The notes beneath the pieces are model-generated. The model saw only the letters and a program-made list of their open reading frames with translations. It was not told the origin of the DNA and searched no databases. Of a stretch of 64,000 nt of DNA, positions 1-8,957 are shown piece by piece. A program made the position numbers and the translations under genes. The stretch is from positions 124,001 to 188,000 of the forward strand of contig JAXLTY010000001.1 of assembly GCA_046329815.1 (NCBI GenBank), in the 5' to 3' direction. The stretch comes from JADJSS01 sp046329815 (GTDB lineage Bacteria > Bacteroidota > Bacteroidia > Chitinophagales > JADIYW01). The stretch's first letter is position 1. Each line of letters begins with the position of its first letter.

Positions 1-938
1 TGCACATTTTCTTTTTGACAAACAATTGCACCGGCTTTATTTGATAATTCAGCGATATGTTCTAAAGAAAAACCACACAACAAACCAAGAGTTGCAACAG
101 CAATAACTGTATCGCCGGCGCCGCAAACGTCAGGTTCTGAGATTTGAGATGTAAGATTTGAGATTTGAGATTTATTTCTATTGAAAATAAAATTTCCATC
201 AGCACCAAGCGTCACTAAAAGGTTTTTAAAATTGATCTTTTGGTGTAGTGCTTTTGCACTATTTTCTAAATTTTCATCTGTACTATTTAACTCATTGCAC
301 ATCACTTTTAATTCGTTCAAATTAGGTTTAAATAAGTCAACATTTTGATACAAATTCCAGTTCTCAAATTTCGGATCTACGCAAACTAATAATTTATGTT
401 CATTTGCCAGTTTCAAAATTTCAGCAATCAAAAATGGATTCAACACGCCTTTGTTGTAATCTTGCAAGATAATTGCATGAGGTTTGTGGTTGGTAATTGC
501 GGCATGAATATTCTTTAGTAAAAACTGATATACAACATCAGTCATACTTTCTTTTGCAACGTCTTCATCTATTCTTGAAACTGGTTTTCCATTTTGAAAA
601 ACTCTCGTTTTAGTGGTTGTTTTTTGCTGATAATTAGTGAATACATATTCGTTCGACAAACCATTTTCATGGAGCAATTCATAGATCTTTTCGGAAGATG
701 TATCATTACCAACCGAACCTACTAAATATGGTATTGCTTTTAGTTTTTTGATGTTCAGCGCAACATTTGCTGCACCGCCTAAATACTGTTTTTTTTCAGT
801 AATATTTAAGATCGGTACGTTTTTATATTCTGGTGAATTTTTAGTAGAAGTTGTATAAATAAATTCATCCAGCATAATATCACCAATCACTAATATGCGC
901 TTGTTTTCAAATTTAGATATATCAATGTCAGATGACAT
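1..938 (-). CDS. PfkB-family D-glycero-beta-D-manno-heptose-7-phosphate kinase (RfaE1/HldE kinase type), 3' end outside window
   Basis: Translating the minus strand from the ATG at 938 gives an open frame to the window edge, about 312 residues, so the C-terminus is missing. It has PfkB/ribokinase hallmarks: IGDIMLDEF near residues 18-26, YLGGAANVALNI at about 52-63, a DPKFENW segment, and the anion-hole/catalytic-base motif CGAGDTV near 271-277. The order D-x-M-L-D, then SPE and VPIL, then GGAANVA is that of the RfaE1/HldE kinase used to make ADP-heptose for LPS core. A close PfkB relative with another sugar is possible. Between the GADGNF strand and the EPDVCGAGDT motif there is a low-complexity linker made of a 7-bp tandem repeat (139-173). 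Confidence 0.85.
   Translation of the reverse strand, partial: MSSDIDISKFENKRILVIGDIMLDEFIYTTSTKNSPEYKNVPILNITEKKQYLGGAANVALNIKKLKAIPYLVGSVGNDTSSEKIYELLHENGLSNEYVFTNYQQKTTTKTRVFQNGKPVSRIDEDVAKESMTDVVYQFLLKNIHAAITNHKPHAIILQDYNKGVLNPFLIAEILKLANEHKLLVCVDPKFENWNLYQNVDLFKPNLNELKVMCNELNSTDENLENSAKALHQKINFKNLLVTLGADGNFIFNRNKSQISNLTSQISEPDVCGAGDTVIAVATLGLLCGFSLEHIAELSNKAGAIVCQKENV
139..173. repeat. Heptanucleotide tandem repeat inside the kinase gene
   Basis: Five consecutive 7-mers, GAGATTT or one-base variants (GAGATGT, AAGATTT), lie inside the kinase reading frame. They encode the SQISNLTSQIS linker just before the CGAGDT active-site motif. The array is 35 bp, adds no stop in this frame, and falls where family members differ in loop length. 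Confidence 0.85.
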
Positions 939-963
939 GCTGTAAAAATAAGAAAATAAAAAC

Positions 964-992
964 AGATGGCATCGCTTAAAGCGATGCCATCT
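964..992 (-). terminator. Rho-independent terminator after aspartate aminotransferase
   Basis: A perfect 12-bp stem (AGATGGCATCGC at 964-975, its complement at 981-992) has a 5-nt loop. On the minus strand the stem is followed by a T-rich run (GTTTTTATTTTC), as expected for a terminator of the gene ending at 1013. It also separates that gene from the kinase start at 938. Confidence 0.85.
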
Positions 993-1012
993 CAACTATG
1001 CTTATCGAAATA

Positions 1013-2209
1013 TTATACTAATTTTGCCAATGCGTGCTTCACACGTTTAAATGCCTCCACTAAATTTTCTTCAGAAGCTGCATACGAAAAACGAATACAT
1101 TCAGGCGCGCCAAAACCGGTACCGCTCACTGCGGCAACATGTCCTTCATGCAATAAATAGAGTGCCAAATCATCGGCATCTTTGATAGGTTCGCCATTAA
1201 AATCTTTTCCGAAATAAGCGCTTAAATCCGGAAAAACATAGAACGCACCATCCGGAATATTGCATTTTACATTCGGAATTTCTTTCAATATGGCTAACAC
1301 CAAATCTCTTCGTTTTTTAAATGCTTCACGAAACGCATCTGTCGGTGCCTGATCGCCTAAAAGTGCTGTAATTGTTGCATGTTGAGCTACTGAGTTGGTG
1401 CCTGATGTAATTTGTCCTTGCAATTTATCGCATGCTTTTGCGATGTATGCAGGTGCTGCTATATAACCTATTCGCCAGCCGGTCATCGCGTAACCTTTCG
1501 CCTGTCCATTTACTACTATCGTTCTGTCTTTCATTGATGGAAATTCCGCAATAGAAATGTGCTTGCCAGTATAATTAATGTGTTCGTAAATTTCATCTGA
1601 AATAATATGGACGTCAGGATATTTTTCTAACACTTTCACAAACGATTCTATTTCTTCTTTTGTATAAACAGCACCTGTTGGATTACTTGGTGAAGAATAC
1701 ACTAAAAATTTTGTTTTCGGTGTGATGGCTTTTTCTAATTGTTCAGCCGTCATTTTAAAATCTGCATCAACGGTTGTTGGTATGAAAACACATTTTGCAT
1801 TACATAATTTCACTTGTTCCGGGTAAGAAACCCAAAACGGCGCAGGTATAATTACTTCATCGCCTTCATTCAAAAACGAAATAAACACATTTGCTAACGA
1901 TTGTTTCGCACCTGTAGAAACGACAATATTTTCCGGTTTGTATTCTAAATTATTATCGCGTTTTAATTTTTCGCAGATTGCTTGTTTTAAGTCCAAATAT
2001 CCTGAAATCGGTGAATATGAATCATACTTACCTGAATCTATTGCCTGTTTCGCAGCTTCTTTAATATGTTGTGGTGTGTTGAAATCAGGTTCGCCTAATG
2101 AAAGCGAGATTACGTTCACGCCTTTTGCAGACAATTCTCTGCTCAATTGCGCCATTTTGATGGTTGCCGATTCGGAAACTCTGTTCAGTGTATCAGATGT
2201 TTGTAACAT
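1013..2209 (-). CDS. aspC: Aspartate aminotransferase (class I/II, PLP-dependent)
   Basis: The product is 398 residues, the normal length for fold-type I aminotransferases of the aspartate subgroup I-gamma. Visible motifs are SLGEPDFNTP (37-46), the substrate-binding NPTG (176-179), the PLP-ring DEIY (205-208), the Schiff-base lysine K238 in GQAKGYAMTGWRIGY, and the R-F-S-Y region near the C-terminus. It most likely transfers amino groups between aspartate and 2-oxoglutarate in the cytoplasm; prephenate or other substrate preference cannot be excluded. It stands as a single gene bounded by terminators on both sides. Confidence 0.9.
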   Translation of the reverse strand: MLQTSDTLNRVSESATIKMAQLSRELSAKGVNVISLSLGEPDFNTPQHIKEAAKQAIDSGKYDSYSPISGYLDLKQAICEKLKRDNNLEYKPENIVVSTGAKQSLANVFISFLNEGDEVIIPAPFWVSYPEQVKLCNAKCVFIPTTVDADFKMTAEQLEKAITPKTKFLVYSSPSNPTGAVYTKEEIESFVKVLEKYPDVHIISDEIYEHINYTGKHISIAEFPSMKDRTIVVNGQAKGYAMTGWRIGYIAAPAYIAKACDKLQGQITSGTNSVAQHATITALLGDQAPTDAFREAFKKRRDLVLAILKEIPNVKCNIPDGAFYVFPDLSAYFGKDFNGEPIKDADDLALYLLHEGHVAAVSGTGFGAPECIRFSYAASEENLVEAFKRVKHALAKLV

Positions 2210-2287
2210 AGTAGTTATTTATGAAACAAAAATATTGAATTGAACAACGGAATTGAAAATTGTAGTGTTATGTTTAATTAAATAAAA

Positions 2288-2309
2288 AAGCCATCTTTTC
2301 AGATGGCTT
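2288..2309 (-). terminator. Rho-independent terminator after NlpC/P60 gene
   Basis: A 9-bp stem (AAGCCATCT / AGATGGCTT) with a 4-nt loop is followed on the minus strand by TTTTTTATTT. It lies 23 bp past the stop of the NlpC/P60 gene. Confidence 0.85.
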
Positions 2310-2331
2310 CACTTTTATACTAATTGAGTAT

Positions 2332-2871
2332 TTACTTAATAATTCTTCCTGCTCTGCAGTAGCGAGCGTTCCAATATGGCTCGTTTAAATCACTGATCGT
2401 TACACCTTTTGATGAACAAGAATGTGTAAATTTTCCGTTTTGCAAATACACACCAACATGTGAAATACCGCCGCCATGTACATTAAAAAAAATCAAATCA
2501 CCTTCTTTCAAATCTTCTTTGTCAACGTATTCAGTCATAGAAGCCAACTGGCTTGATGTCGCATAAGAATCTGCGCAAAATGCTTCGCTGGTTAATTTAA
2601 ATACATAATTAGAGCAGTCGATTCCTTTTTCCGTTTTGCCACCATAGCGATATGGTGTATATAACCATTTAAATACATTTGCATACATCGCAACATCAGT
2701 TACTTTACTGACATTGATACCTACTTTTTGAAAGAAATCTGCAAATGCATCTAAGTTTATATTTTTCTGAGAACATACTTTCTCTAGTAAATTACAGAAA
2801 CCATTATTTGCATATGTTTGATTACTTAGTAAACTTGTAACCAATAACAGTGATAAAATTATTTTCTTCAT
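2332..2871 (-). CDS. Secreted NlpC/P60-family peptidoglycan hydrolase
   Basis: I start this gene at the ATG at 2871, which gives a clean signal peptide (MKKIILSLLLVTSLLS, then cleavage near TYA-NN). The longer frame to 2934 only adds a non-hydrophobic leader. The product is 179 residues. The C-terminal half is an NlpC/P60 cysteine peptidase domain: nucleophile C86 in GIDCSNYV, general-base H138 in ISHVGVYL, and a further His at 150. Family members cleave D-gamma-glutamyl-meso-diaminopimelate or similar bonds in cell-wall peptides. The 60-residue N-terminal region is unassigned. It is probably exported to the periplasm. Confidence 0.85.
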   Translation of the reverse strand: MKKIILSLLLVTSLLSNQTYANNGFCNLLEKVCSQKNINLDAFADFFQKVGINVSKVTDVAMYANVFKWLYTPYRYGGKTEKGIDCSNYVFKLTSEAFCADSYATSSQLASMTEYVDKEDLKEGDLIFFNVHGGGISHVGVYLQNGKFTHSCSSKGVTISDLNEPYWNARYCRAGRIIK

Positions 2872-3159
2872 TTTCTTCTGGTAGTTTATGTTTCTGTTTA
2901 AATAATAAAATTTAACTGTTACAAAAATAGACAAGCCGTTTTGAAAATTTCACTTTTTGCAAATGAGTTGCAGGTTAAAAACTTGTTAAAAAGAATTTTA
3001 ACAATCCTAATAAATTGATTACAAGGAAATTATTTAAAAAAGTAACTAATTTACCAAATCGCACTTAACAACAGTTAATTAGTTGCTAAACTTCATTAAA
3101 TAATCATTAATGCAATGCATGCATTGTATTTTAGTAGTAACTTTAAAAAAAATTATAAA

Positions 3160-4965
3160 ATGGCAGCAATCACAAGTAAATTAATCGGTGGAAATTTTTT
3201 ATTCTCTGAAACTGATCCAAAAGATGTATTTATTCCGGAAGAATTTACGGAAGAACAGAAAATGATATGGCAAACCGTACACGACTTTTGTATAACAGAA
3301 TTACATGGTTTAGGCATTGAGCGCGTTGCGCAATTAGATGCTGAAAAAGATAAAGAAATCGTGCTTGAATTATTCAGAAAGGCGTCAGAATTAGGTTTAT
3401 GTGGCGTGTCTATTCCTGAAGAATATGGTGGAATGGGTTTGGATTTCAATACTGGTTTGTTGTTTACTGAAGCATTGGCAATCGGCTTAGCATTCGCAAC
3501 TACCATTGGTGCGCAGGTTTCGATTGGCTCCTTGCCTATTGTATTTTATGGTACGCATGAACAAAAACTAAAATATTTACCAAAAATTGCAACCGGCGAA
3601 TATGCTTGTTCTTACGCATTAACAGAACCAGGTTCCGGTTCTGATGCTAATTCTGCAAAATCAAAAGCAGTATTGAATGAAGCAGGCACACATTATATAT
3701 TAAACGGACAAAAAATGTGGATCACCAATGGTGGTTTTGCTGATATTTTTATTGTATTCGCGAAAATCGATAATGACGAAAGATTATCTGCTTTTATAGT
3801 TGAAAAAGAATTTGGCGGCATTGAAATTGGTAAAGAAGAGAAAAAAATGGGTATCAAAGCATCTTCAACAGTGCAATTGTTCTTCAATAATGTTCCCATT
3901 CCAAAAGAAAATTTATTAGGCGAACGCGAAAAAGGATTCAACATGGCGTTGAATATTTTGAATAACGGAAGAATCAAAATTTGTGCCGGTGGCGTTGGTG
4001 GAATGAAATTTGGCGTAAATAAATCGGTAGAATATGCTAATCAACGTGTTCAATTTGAACAACCGATTGCACAATTCGGTGCTATCAAACAAAAAATTGG
4101 TCAAATGGCAACGCTCGCATTCATTAATGAATCTGCTGCTTACCGTGTTGGTGCTGATGTTGATAAAAAATATAACGAACTAAAACAAAATGGTGCAACA
4201 GAAAATGATGCAAAAATAAACTCTATGCGTGAATACGCGATTGAATGTGCCATCTTAAAAGTGCAAGGTTCTGAAGCCATGTGCTGGACAGCGGATGAAG
4301 CGATCCAAGTACACGGCGGAATGGGTTACTCCATGGAAACCGGTGTAGAAATGGCATACCGCGATGCACGTATTACCAAGATCTACGAAGGAACAAACGA
4401 GATAAACCGAATGTTAGCGTTGGCAGAATTTTACAAACGTGCTTTCAAAACGAAAGAATTAAAAATCAATGACGCGATGAAAACCATTCCGGTTGGTATT
4501 GCACAAAATTTCAATCCATTCAACAATGGTTTTATGGCTGATGAAAGCGAAATAGTATCAAATTTGAAATCTGTATTTATGATTATTACAGGCGCAGCAG
4601 GCAGAAAACTGAAAACGCAGTTGGAACACGAACAGGAAATTGTAATGAATTTAGCAGATATCATGTCGGTTGCATTTATGGCTGAATCAGCAATATTGCG
4701 CGTAAAAAAATTAAAAGCAGATGCAAATTCAGATAAAGATGCGTTAAAAACAAAAATAAAAATGACGCAATTATATGTGTATGATGCAATTGAAATTGCG
4801 CGCAAAGCTGCGCATAATGCCATAGACAGTTATGCAAATGGTGTAGAAAAATTTGCGATGAAACGCGTAGTGAACTCTTTGTTAAAAGATTACGATATTA
4901 ATCCGAAAGATACGCGCCGTGCAATTGCCGATGTAATAATTGCCGCAAATAAATATCCGTTTTAG
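3160..4965 (+). CDS. Acyl-CoA dehydrogenase, long (~600 aa) form
   Basis: The start is set at the ATG at 3160 (MAAITSKLIGG), since the upstream ATG at 3115 adds residues unlike the family. The protein is 601 residues. It has the ACAD N-terminal helical, middle beta (YALTEPGSGSD at 152-162; WITNG 187-191) and C-terminal helical domains, QVHGGMGY (383-390), and catalytic glutamate E410 in YEGTNEI. A further ~180-residue helical extension resembles VLCAD-type enzymes. It oxidises acyl-CoA to 2-enoyl-CoA with FAD in fatty-acid beta-oxidation. It is monocistronic and followed by a strong terminator. Confidence 0.9.
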   Translation: MAAITSKLIGGNFLFSETDPKDVFIPEEFTEEQKMIWQTVHDFCITELHGLGIERVAQLDAEKDKEIVLELFRKASELGLCGVSIPEEYGGMGLDFNTGLLFTEALAIGLAFATTIGAQVSIGSLPIVFYGTHEQKLKYLPKIATGEYACSYALTEPGSGSDANSAKSKAVLNEAGTHYILNGQKMWITNGGFADIFIVFAKIDNDERLSAFIVEKEFGGIEIGKEEKKMGIKASSTVQLFFNNVPIPKENLLGEREKGFNMALNILNNGRIKICAGGVGGMKFGVNKSVEYANQRVQFEQPIAQFGAIKQKIGQMATLAFINESAAYRVGADVDKKYNELKQNGATENDAKINSMREYAIECAILKVQGSEAMCWTADEAIQVHGGMGYSMETGVEMAYRDARITKIYEGTNEINRMLALAEFYKRAFKTKELKINDAMKTIPVGIAQNFNPFNNGFMADESEIVSNLKSVFMIITGAAGRKLKTQLEHEQEIVMNLADIMSVAFMAESAILRVKKLKADANSDKDALKTKIKMTQLYVYDAIEIARKAAHNAIDSYANGVEKFAMKRVVNSLLKDYDINPKDTRRAIADVIIAANKYPF

Positions 4966-4980
4966 TAAAAATACAATTTC

Positions 4981-5022
4981 AAAAAGACTTGCAATATTTT
5001 ATACCATTGCAAGTCTTTTTTA
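4981..5022 (+). terminator. Rho-independent terminator after acyl-CoA dehydrogenase
   Basis: A 15-bp perfect stem (AAAAAGACTTGCAAT with its complement at 5006-5020) and 10-nt loop end in a T run. The A-rich 5' arm could make it bidirectional. Confidence 0.85.
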
Positions 5023-5217
5023 TTTTACTAAAAAGTGACTGTATGTTTATAACCAAGACTACTATTGTTTTATTTATCAATCAATTAGCTGTTCTTTACA
5101 ATATTTTACATAAAAAATGTTCATATCGTATTCGCACAGAAAACACTTTTTTGCCTTAAATCAATTCGTTTTTGAGTATATTTTGTTAATTTAGTATTAA
5201 TAAACGTAAACAACTAC

Positions 5218-6150
5218 ATGCAAAGTGTCCAAAGTTTGGCAGTGAAAACTGTGATTAATTCGTTCAGAAAAAGTCTTTTCATACACAAAACCGAATCCAA
5301 TACTGTTAGAGTTGGTTTTGAACGCGCTTCCTACATTACTAAATTTCCGCGTTTTGTAGAGAAAACACCAATACAATATGCAGGATTAAACGCCGCTTGG
5401 TTTGTACCTGACAATTATGGAAAATCAAAAACCATATTATATCTGCATGGTGGTGGCTATGTAATGGGTTCGGTCAACACACATCGTGCGTTGATTGGCA
5501 GAATTGCTCGCGCTTCCGGCTACAAAGCGTTAGCAGTCGATTACCGCAAAGCACCTGAACATCCATATCCGGCTGCAGTGATTGATGTGGTGAATACTTA
5601 CAAGCAAATGGTAGAAGATGGCTATGAAAATATTTTTATCATGGGCGATTCTGCAGGTGGTGGTTTAACATTAGCGTTGCTGCAAATTATTCGTAAAGAA
5701 AAATTGCAAAAAGCAGCAGGTTGCGTGTTGCTTTCACCATGGACAGATTTAACCATGAGCGGCGATTCCATGAAAACCAAAAAAAATGTTGATCCGATGG
5801 TTCAGCCACATTTGGTAGAAATATTTGCAAAAAGATATTGTGCTGACAGCGATCCTACCAATCCATTGATATCACCATTGTTTGCCGATTTCAAAGGATT
5901 TCCGCCAACTTATATTCAGGTTGGTGATAATGAAACATTATTAGATGATTCTACACGCCTGGCACGTAAAATGAATGATGCCGGTGTTAAAGTAGAAATG
6001 GATATTTATCCAAAAATGATGCATGTATGGCAATATTTTGGCGGTATCTTACCTGAAGCCAATAAAGCGATCGACCAAATCGGTGTTTTTGTGAAATCTG
6101 TAAAAGTGAAAACAAAAGCGGAAAAGTTAGAAGCGATGGAAATTTATTGA
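5218..6150 (+). CDS. Alpha/beta-hydrolase fold-3 esterase (HSL family)
   Basis: The 310-residue product has the hormone-sensitive-lipase signature: oxyanion motif HGGGYVMGS (77-85), nucleophile S145 in GDSAGGG, an acidic cluster GDNETLLDD (236-244) supplying the catalytic acid, and H269 in MMHVW. Such enzymes hydrolyse short- to medium-chain acyl esters. There is no signal peptide, so it is probably cytoplasmic. The gene is followed after 3 bp by a small zinc-ribbon protein, and the two are probably co-transcribed. Confidence 0.85.
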   Translation: MQSVQSLAVKTVINSFRKSLFIHKTESNTVRVGFERASYITKFPRFVEKTPIQYAGLNAAWFVPDNYGKSKTILYLHGGGYVMGSVNTHRALIGRIARASGYKALAVDYRKAPEHPYPAAVIDVVNTYKQMVEDGYENIFIMGDSAGGGLTLALLQIIRKEKLQKAAGCVLLSPWTDLTMSGDSMKTKKNVDPMVQPHLVEIFAKRYCADSDPTNPLISPLFADFKGFPPTYIQVGDNETLLDDSTRLARKMNDAGVKVEMDIYPKMMHVWQYFGGILPEANKAIDQIGVFVKSVKVKTKAEKLEAMEIY

Positions 6151-6153
6151 TTC

Positions 6154-6432
6154 ATGGAATATCTTGACACCCATAAAAATAAGATAGTTTGTCCGCAGTG
6201 TGGCGCTAATGATTTTGTTGAAACAGACGCATCACACATAGAATGCACACATTGCCAAACTCAGATCGATACTACAATTGTTTTGACGGACAACACTAAT
6301 AAAAATATGAAAATCAATGATGGTGCAAATGTCGAAATTAAAGACAATTCGCATGTAAAGATTAAAGGTGGTTTGGTCATTGAAGGCGGCAAATTAACTA
6401 TAACCAACGGTGGCAGTTTAGAGATCGGTTAA
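6154..6432 (+). CDS. Small zinc-ribbon protein with repetitive beta tail
   Basis: The product is 92 residues. An N-terminal treble-clef/zinc-ribbon with CPQCGAND (residues 13-20) and CTHCQTQ (31-37) supplies four cysteines for one metal ion. The C-terminal half has a periodic pattern (INDGANVEI, IKDNSHVKI, IKGGLVIEG, GKLTITNGG) that looks like rungs of a short beta-solenoid. I do not recognise the family. The start lies 3 bp after the esterase stop, suggesting a two-gene operon. Confidence 0.65.
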   Translation: MEYLDTHKNKIVCPQCGANDFVETDASHIECTHCQTQIDTTIVLTDNTNKNMKINDGANVEIKDNSHVKIKGGLVIEGGKLTITNGGSLEIG

Positions 6433-6435
6433 ATT

Positions 6436-7023
6436 TTACTGGCAATACTTCTGTATAATTGCATCAGCTTTCTTATATCCTAAGTCACTTGCCATTTTCA
6501 AATCCTGGCAACCTTCTGTTTTCTTGCTGAGTTCCAATTCTAAAATACCACGTTTGTAGTAAGCGTCTGTGTATTCATCATCAACATCTATGGCTCTTGT
6601 GTAATCATTCAGTGCACCAGTATAATCTTTTTTGAGTTTTCGAACAGCAGCACGCAAAAAATATGCTTCTTTGTACTCGTCATTCAAACTAATTACTATC
6701 GAAAAATCATATATTGCTCTTAAATAATCTTTTTTATATTGGTTTGCCATGCCTCTGATTAAGTAGGCATCTTCATAATATTCATCTTGTTTGATAGCAG
6801 CATTCACTTGTGTTATAGCACCGTCATAATCACGCGAAATCAATAGTTTTATTGCGCTGTATAAATAATCCTGTGGTGTAGCAGATGTATTTTTTGTTTG
6901 TATATCTTTTATTAGCGAATCTACTATATATCCATTACCTGTTGTAAGTATAGTATTATTTGATTGCCCAAATACAATTGACATTGAAAAAAAAATGTTT
7001 ATGAAAAATAATATGCTTTTCAT
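6436..7023 (-). CDS. Exported TPR-repeat protein
   Basis: The 195-residue protein has an N-terminal signal peptide (MKSILFFINIFFSMSIVFG-Q) and about four TPR units between residues 50 and 185, with recognisable EDAYLIRGMA, KEAYFLRAAV and TDAYYKRGIL helices. It ends in a GCQDLKMASDLGYKKA segment typical of Sel1/TPR proteins. Such proteins act as periplasmic or outer-membrane scaffolds; no specific role can be assigned. It shares its ending style with the next gene, so the two are probably paralogues. It is convergent with the zinc-ribbon gene, 3 bp apart. Confidence 0.75.
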   Translation of the reverse strand: MKSILFFINIFFSMSIVFGQSNNTILTTGNGYIVDSLIKDIQTKNTSATPQDYLYSAIKLLISRDYDGAITQVNAAIKQDEYYEDAYLIRGMANQYKKDYLRAIYDFSIVISLNDEYKEAYFLRAAVRKLKKDYTGALNDYTRAIDVDDEYTDAYYKRGILELELSKKTEGCQDLKMASDLGYKKADAIIQKYCQ

Positions 7024-7097
7024 TACATAAAGGTAAAAAGATTTTAGATTATAAATTGCGTTTTGAGTTTTTCTTTGATTAAACTCAGAAATGCACT

Positions 7098-8426
7098 TTA
7101 TTGACAGTATTGCTTAAAGTAATAATTCGCAAAAGTTTCTTTTAGTTCTATTGCTTTGGCTAAATCTGCACAACCGCTCGCTTGTTGATGGGCATTTACT
7201 TTTGCTACGCCTCTTTTTCTGTAAGCTACGCCATCATTTGAGTTTATTGAAATAATTTTTGTATAATCAGCAATTGCATTGCTGTAATCTATTAGTTTTT
7301 CGTACGCGTTTGCTCTGTAAAAGAGTGCATCAGTAGCATACATATCAGATTGAATTACATAAGTAAGATCATTAATTGCACTTGGATAGTCTTTTAAATC
7401 TATTAAAATTACGCCTCTGTTAAAATAAGCACCTAAGTAATTCGCATCTAATTTTATTGCCTGCGAGCAGTCATCATAAGCACCTTTATAATCTTGCAAT
7501 TCTTTTTTTGCCGCAGCCCTGTTGTTGTATGCTTCTTTATTATTGGCATCTATTTCAATAGCTTTGGTAAAATCATCGATTGATTTTTTATATTCTTTTA
7601 ACGTCAAATAAATATTACCTCTGTCTATATATAAATAATCAGGTGATGTATTATTCATCATATAATTATTATACACTCTTAACGCATCTGTATATTTACT
7701 GAGTGAATACTGCAATCTACCTAAATTTATCACTGCGACAATATACTTTGGATTGAGTTGAATTGATCTTGAAAAATCTGCAAGAGCACCATCAAGGTCA
7801 TGAATATCCATTTTTGCTAGTGCACGCTCATTATACGCAGCAAAATCACTCGAATCCAATGCCAAACTTTTTGTATAGTCAGCAATTGCGCCTTTTACAT
7901 CTTTTAAATTATACTTCGCCATCGCTCTTGCATAAAATGCTTTTGGATTATTGGGTGTAAACTGTATCGAATTTGTATAATCTTGAATTGCATCTGTAAA
8001 TAATTTCAGACCCATTTTAGCATTTGCTCTTTCTAAATAAATATCACCATCTGCCTTCTTTAACGAGATGGCTGTATTAAAATCGCTTATGGCTTCCGTA
8101 TAATTTTTTAAATTTAAATTCGCTTTGCCTCTATTGTAATATGCTTCCGTATATTTCGGATCAATTTGTATTGCTATTGTAAAATCTTCTATAGCAATTA
8201 AATAATCTTCCATAAATGCGATCGCAATGCCTCTGTTATTAAATGCTTCACTATAATAATTATCCAATTTAATTGCTTCACTAAACGCATCACTAGCTTC
8301 AGCATATTGTTTTAGTTTAATTTTTTCAATACCTAAACTATTCCATTTTTTTGCTTTTTTATTGCTTTGTGCCAATGAATGATGAAACACAAACAAGCCA
8401 GCAATAAAATATAATAAAATTTTCAT
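7098..8426 (-). CDS. Exported TPR-repeat protein, about 12 repeats
   Basis: The 442-residue protein begins with a signal peptide (MKILLYFIAGLFVFHHSLA-Q) followed by nearly uninterrupted 34-residue TPR units to residue ~425. Each has the A-x-x-x-R/N-R-G-x-A pattern, such as EAFNNRGIAI, EAYYNRGKAN and KAFYARAMAK. It forms a superhelical protein-binding surface in the periplasm; the partner is unknown. It lies in the same direction as the smaller TPR gene (6436-7023) with a 74-bp gap. The C-terminal ASGCADLAKAIEL segment matches the end of that protein, suggesting a common origin. Confidence 0.8.
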   Translation of the reverse strand: MKILLYFIAGLFVFHHSLAQSNKKAKKWNSLGIEKIKLKQYAEASDAFSEAIKLDNYYSEAFNNRGIAIAFMEDYLIAIEDFTIAIQIDPKYTEAYYNRGKANLNLKNYTEAISDFNTAISLKKADGDIYLERANAKMGLKLFTDAIQDYTNSIQFTPNNPKAFYARAMAKYNLKDVKGAIADYTKSLALDSSDFAAYNERALAKMDIHDLDGALADFSRSIQLNPKYIVAVINLGRLQYSLSKYTDALRVYNNYMMNNTSPDYLYIDRGNIYLTLKEYKKSIDDFTKAIEIDANNKEAYNNRAAAKKELQDYKGAYDDCSQAIKLDANYLGAYFNRGVILIDLKDYPSAINDLTYVIQSDMYATDALFYRANAYEKLIDYSNAIADYTKIISINSNDGVAYRKRGVAKVNAHQQASGCADLAKAIELKETFANYYFKQYCQ

Positions 8427-8481
8427 GTTATATTTTTAAGGTTATGGAAATTAAAAAAAACTGATAACTTAATATGTTCAT

Positions 8482-8883
8482 TTATTCTGATTTATACAAT
8501 TTTTGCCAGTCATTTTCTTGCTTCCAAAACAAGTCATCATTTTCTGTTTTCAAGAACACTTGCTTTTTATATACTGACGAAGTTGGCATCAGCATCCATA
8601 TTTTTTTCTTTTTCTTTTTACTGTATAATTTCTGTACAGTTTGATAAGTTGATGGTACTAATTTAAAACCTTCATTTGTCTTTTCTATTTTTCCTTTTAC
8701 AGTCGTAGTACCGGTTCTTGAATCATCAACGCCAAGTATATTACGCACCAATGTAAATTCATTATTTGGTTTTAAAGTCAGCATAAAAGTATTGCGACAA
8801 CATGCATATTGTCCGGTTAAATTATTTTGTGCAAAAGCTGCAACTGTAAGTAGAATTACGCCAAGTAGTAAAAGTCTTTTCAT
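8482..8883 (-). CDS. Small exported protein of unknown function
   Basis: The product is 133 residues with a clear signal peptide (MKRLLLLGVILLTVAAFA-Q). The mature part contains adjacent cysteines (YACCRNTF) and a beta-rich pattern (FMLTLKPNNEFTLVR), reminiscent of small lipocalin-like or copper-resistance-type beta folds. A run of six lysines (KLYSKKKKKKIW) is encoded by an A-rich tract that could be slippage-prone. No family is recognised. It lies 55 bp upstream of the large TPR gene on the same strand. Confidence 0.6.
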   Translation of the reverse strand: MKRLLLLGVILLTVAAFAQNNLTGQYACCRNTFMLTLKPNNEFTLVRNILGVDDSRTGTTTVKGKIEKTNEGFKLVPSTYQTVQKLYSKKKKKKIWMLMPTSSVYKKQVFLKTENDDLFWKQENDWQKLYKSE

Positions 8884-8957
8884 TTATTCATTTTTTATAA
8901 ATCGAAAATATCAAATTCTATTCCAATAATTGTAATTTAGAAAATAATTTTAAGTGA

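Noticed and set aside
966..1160. Short frame opposite the aspartate aminotransferase 3' end
   Set aside because: Antisense to a well-supported gene and starting within its terminator.
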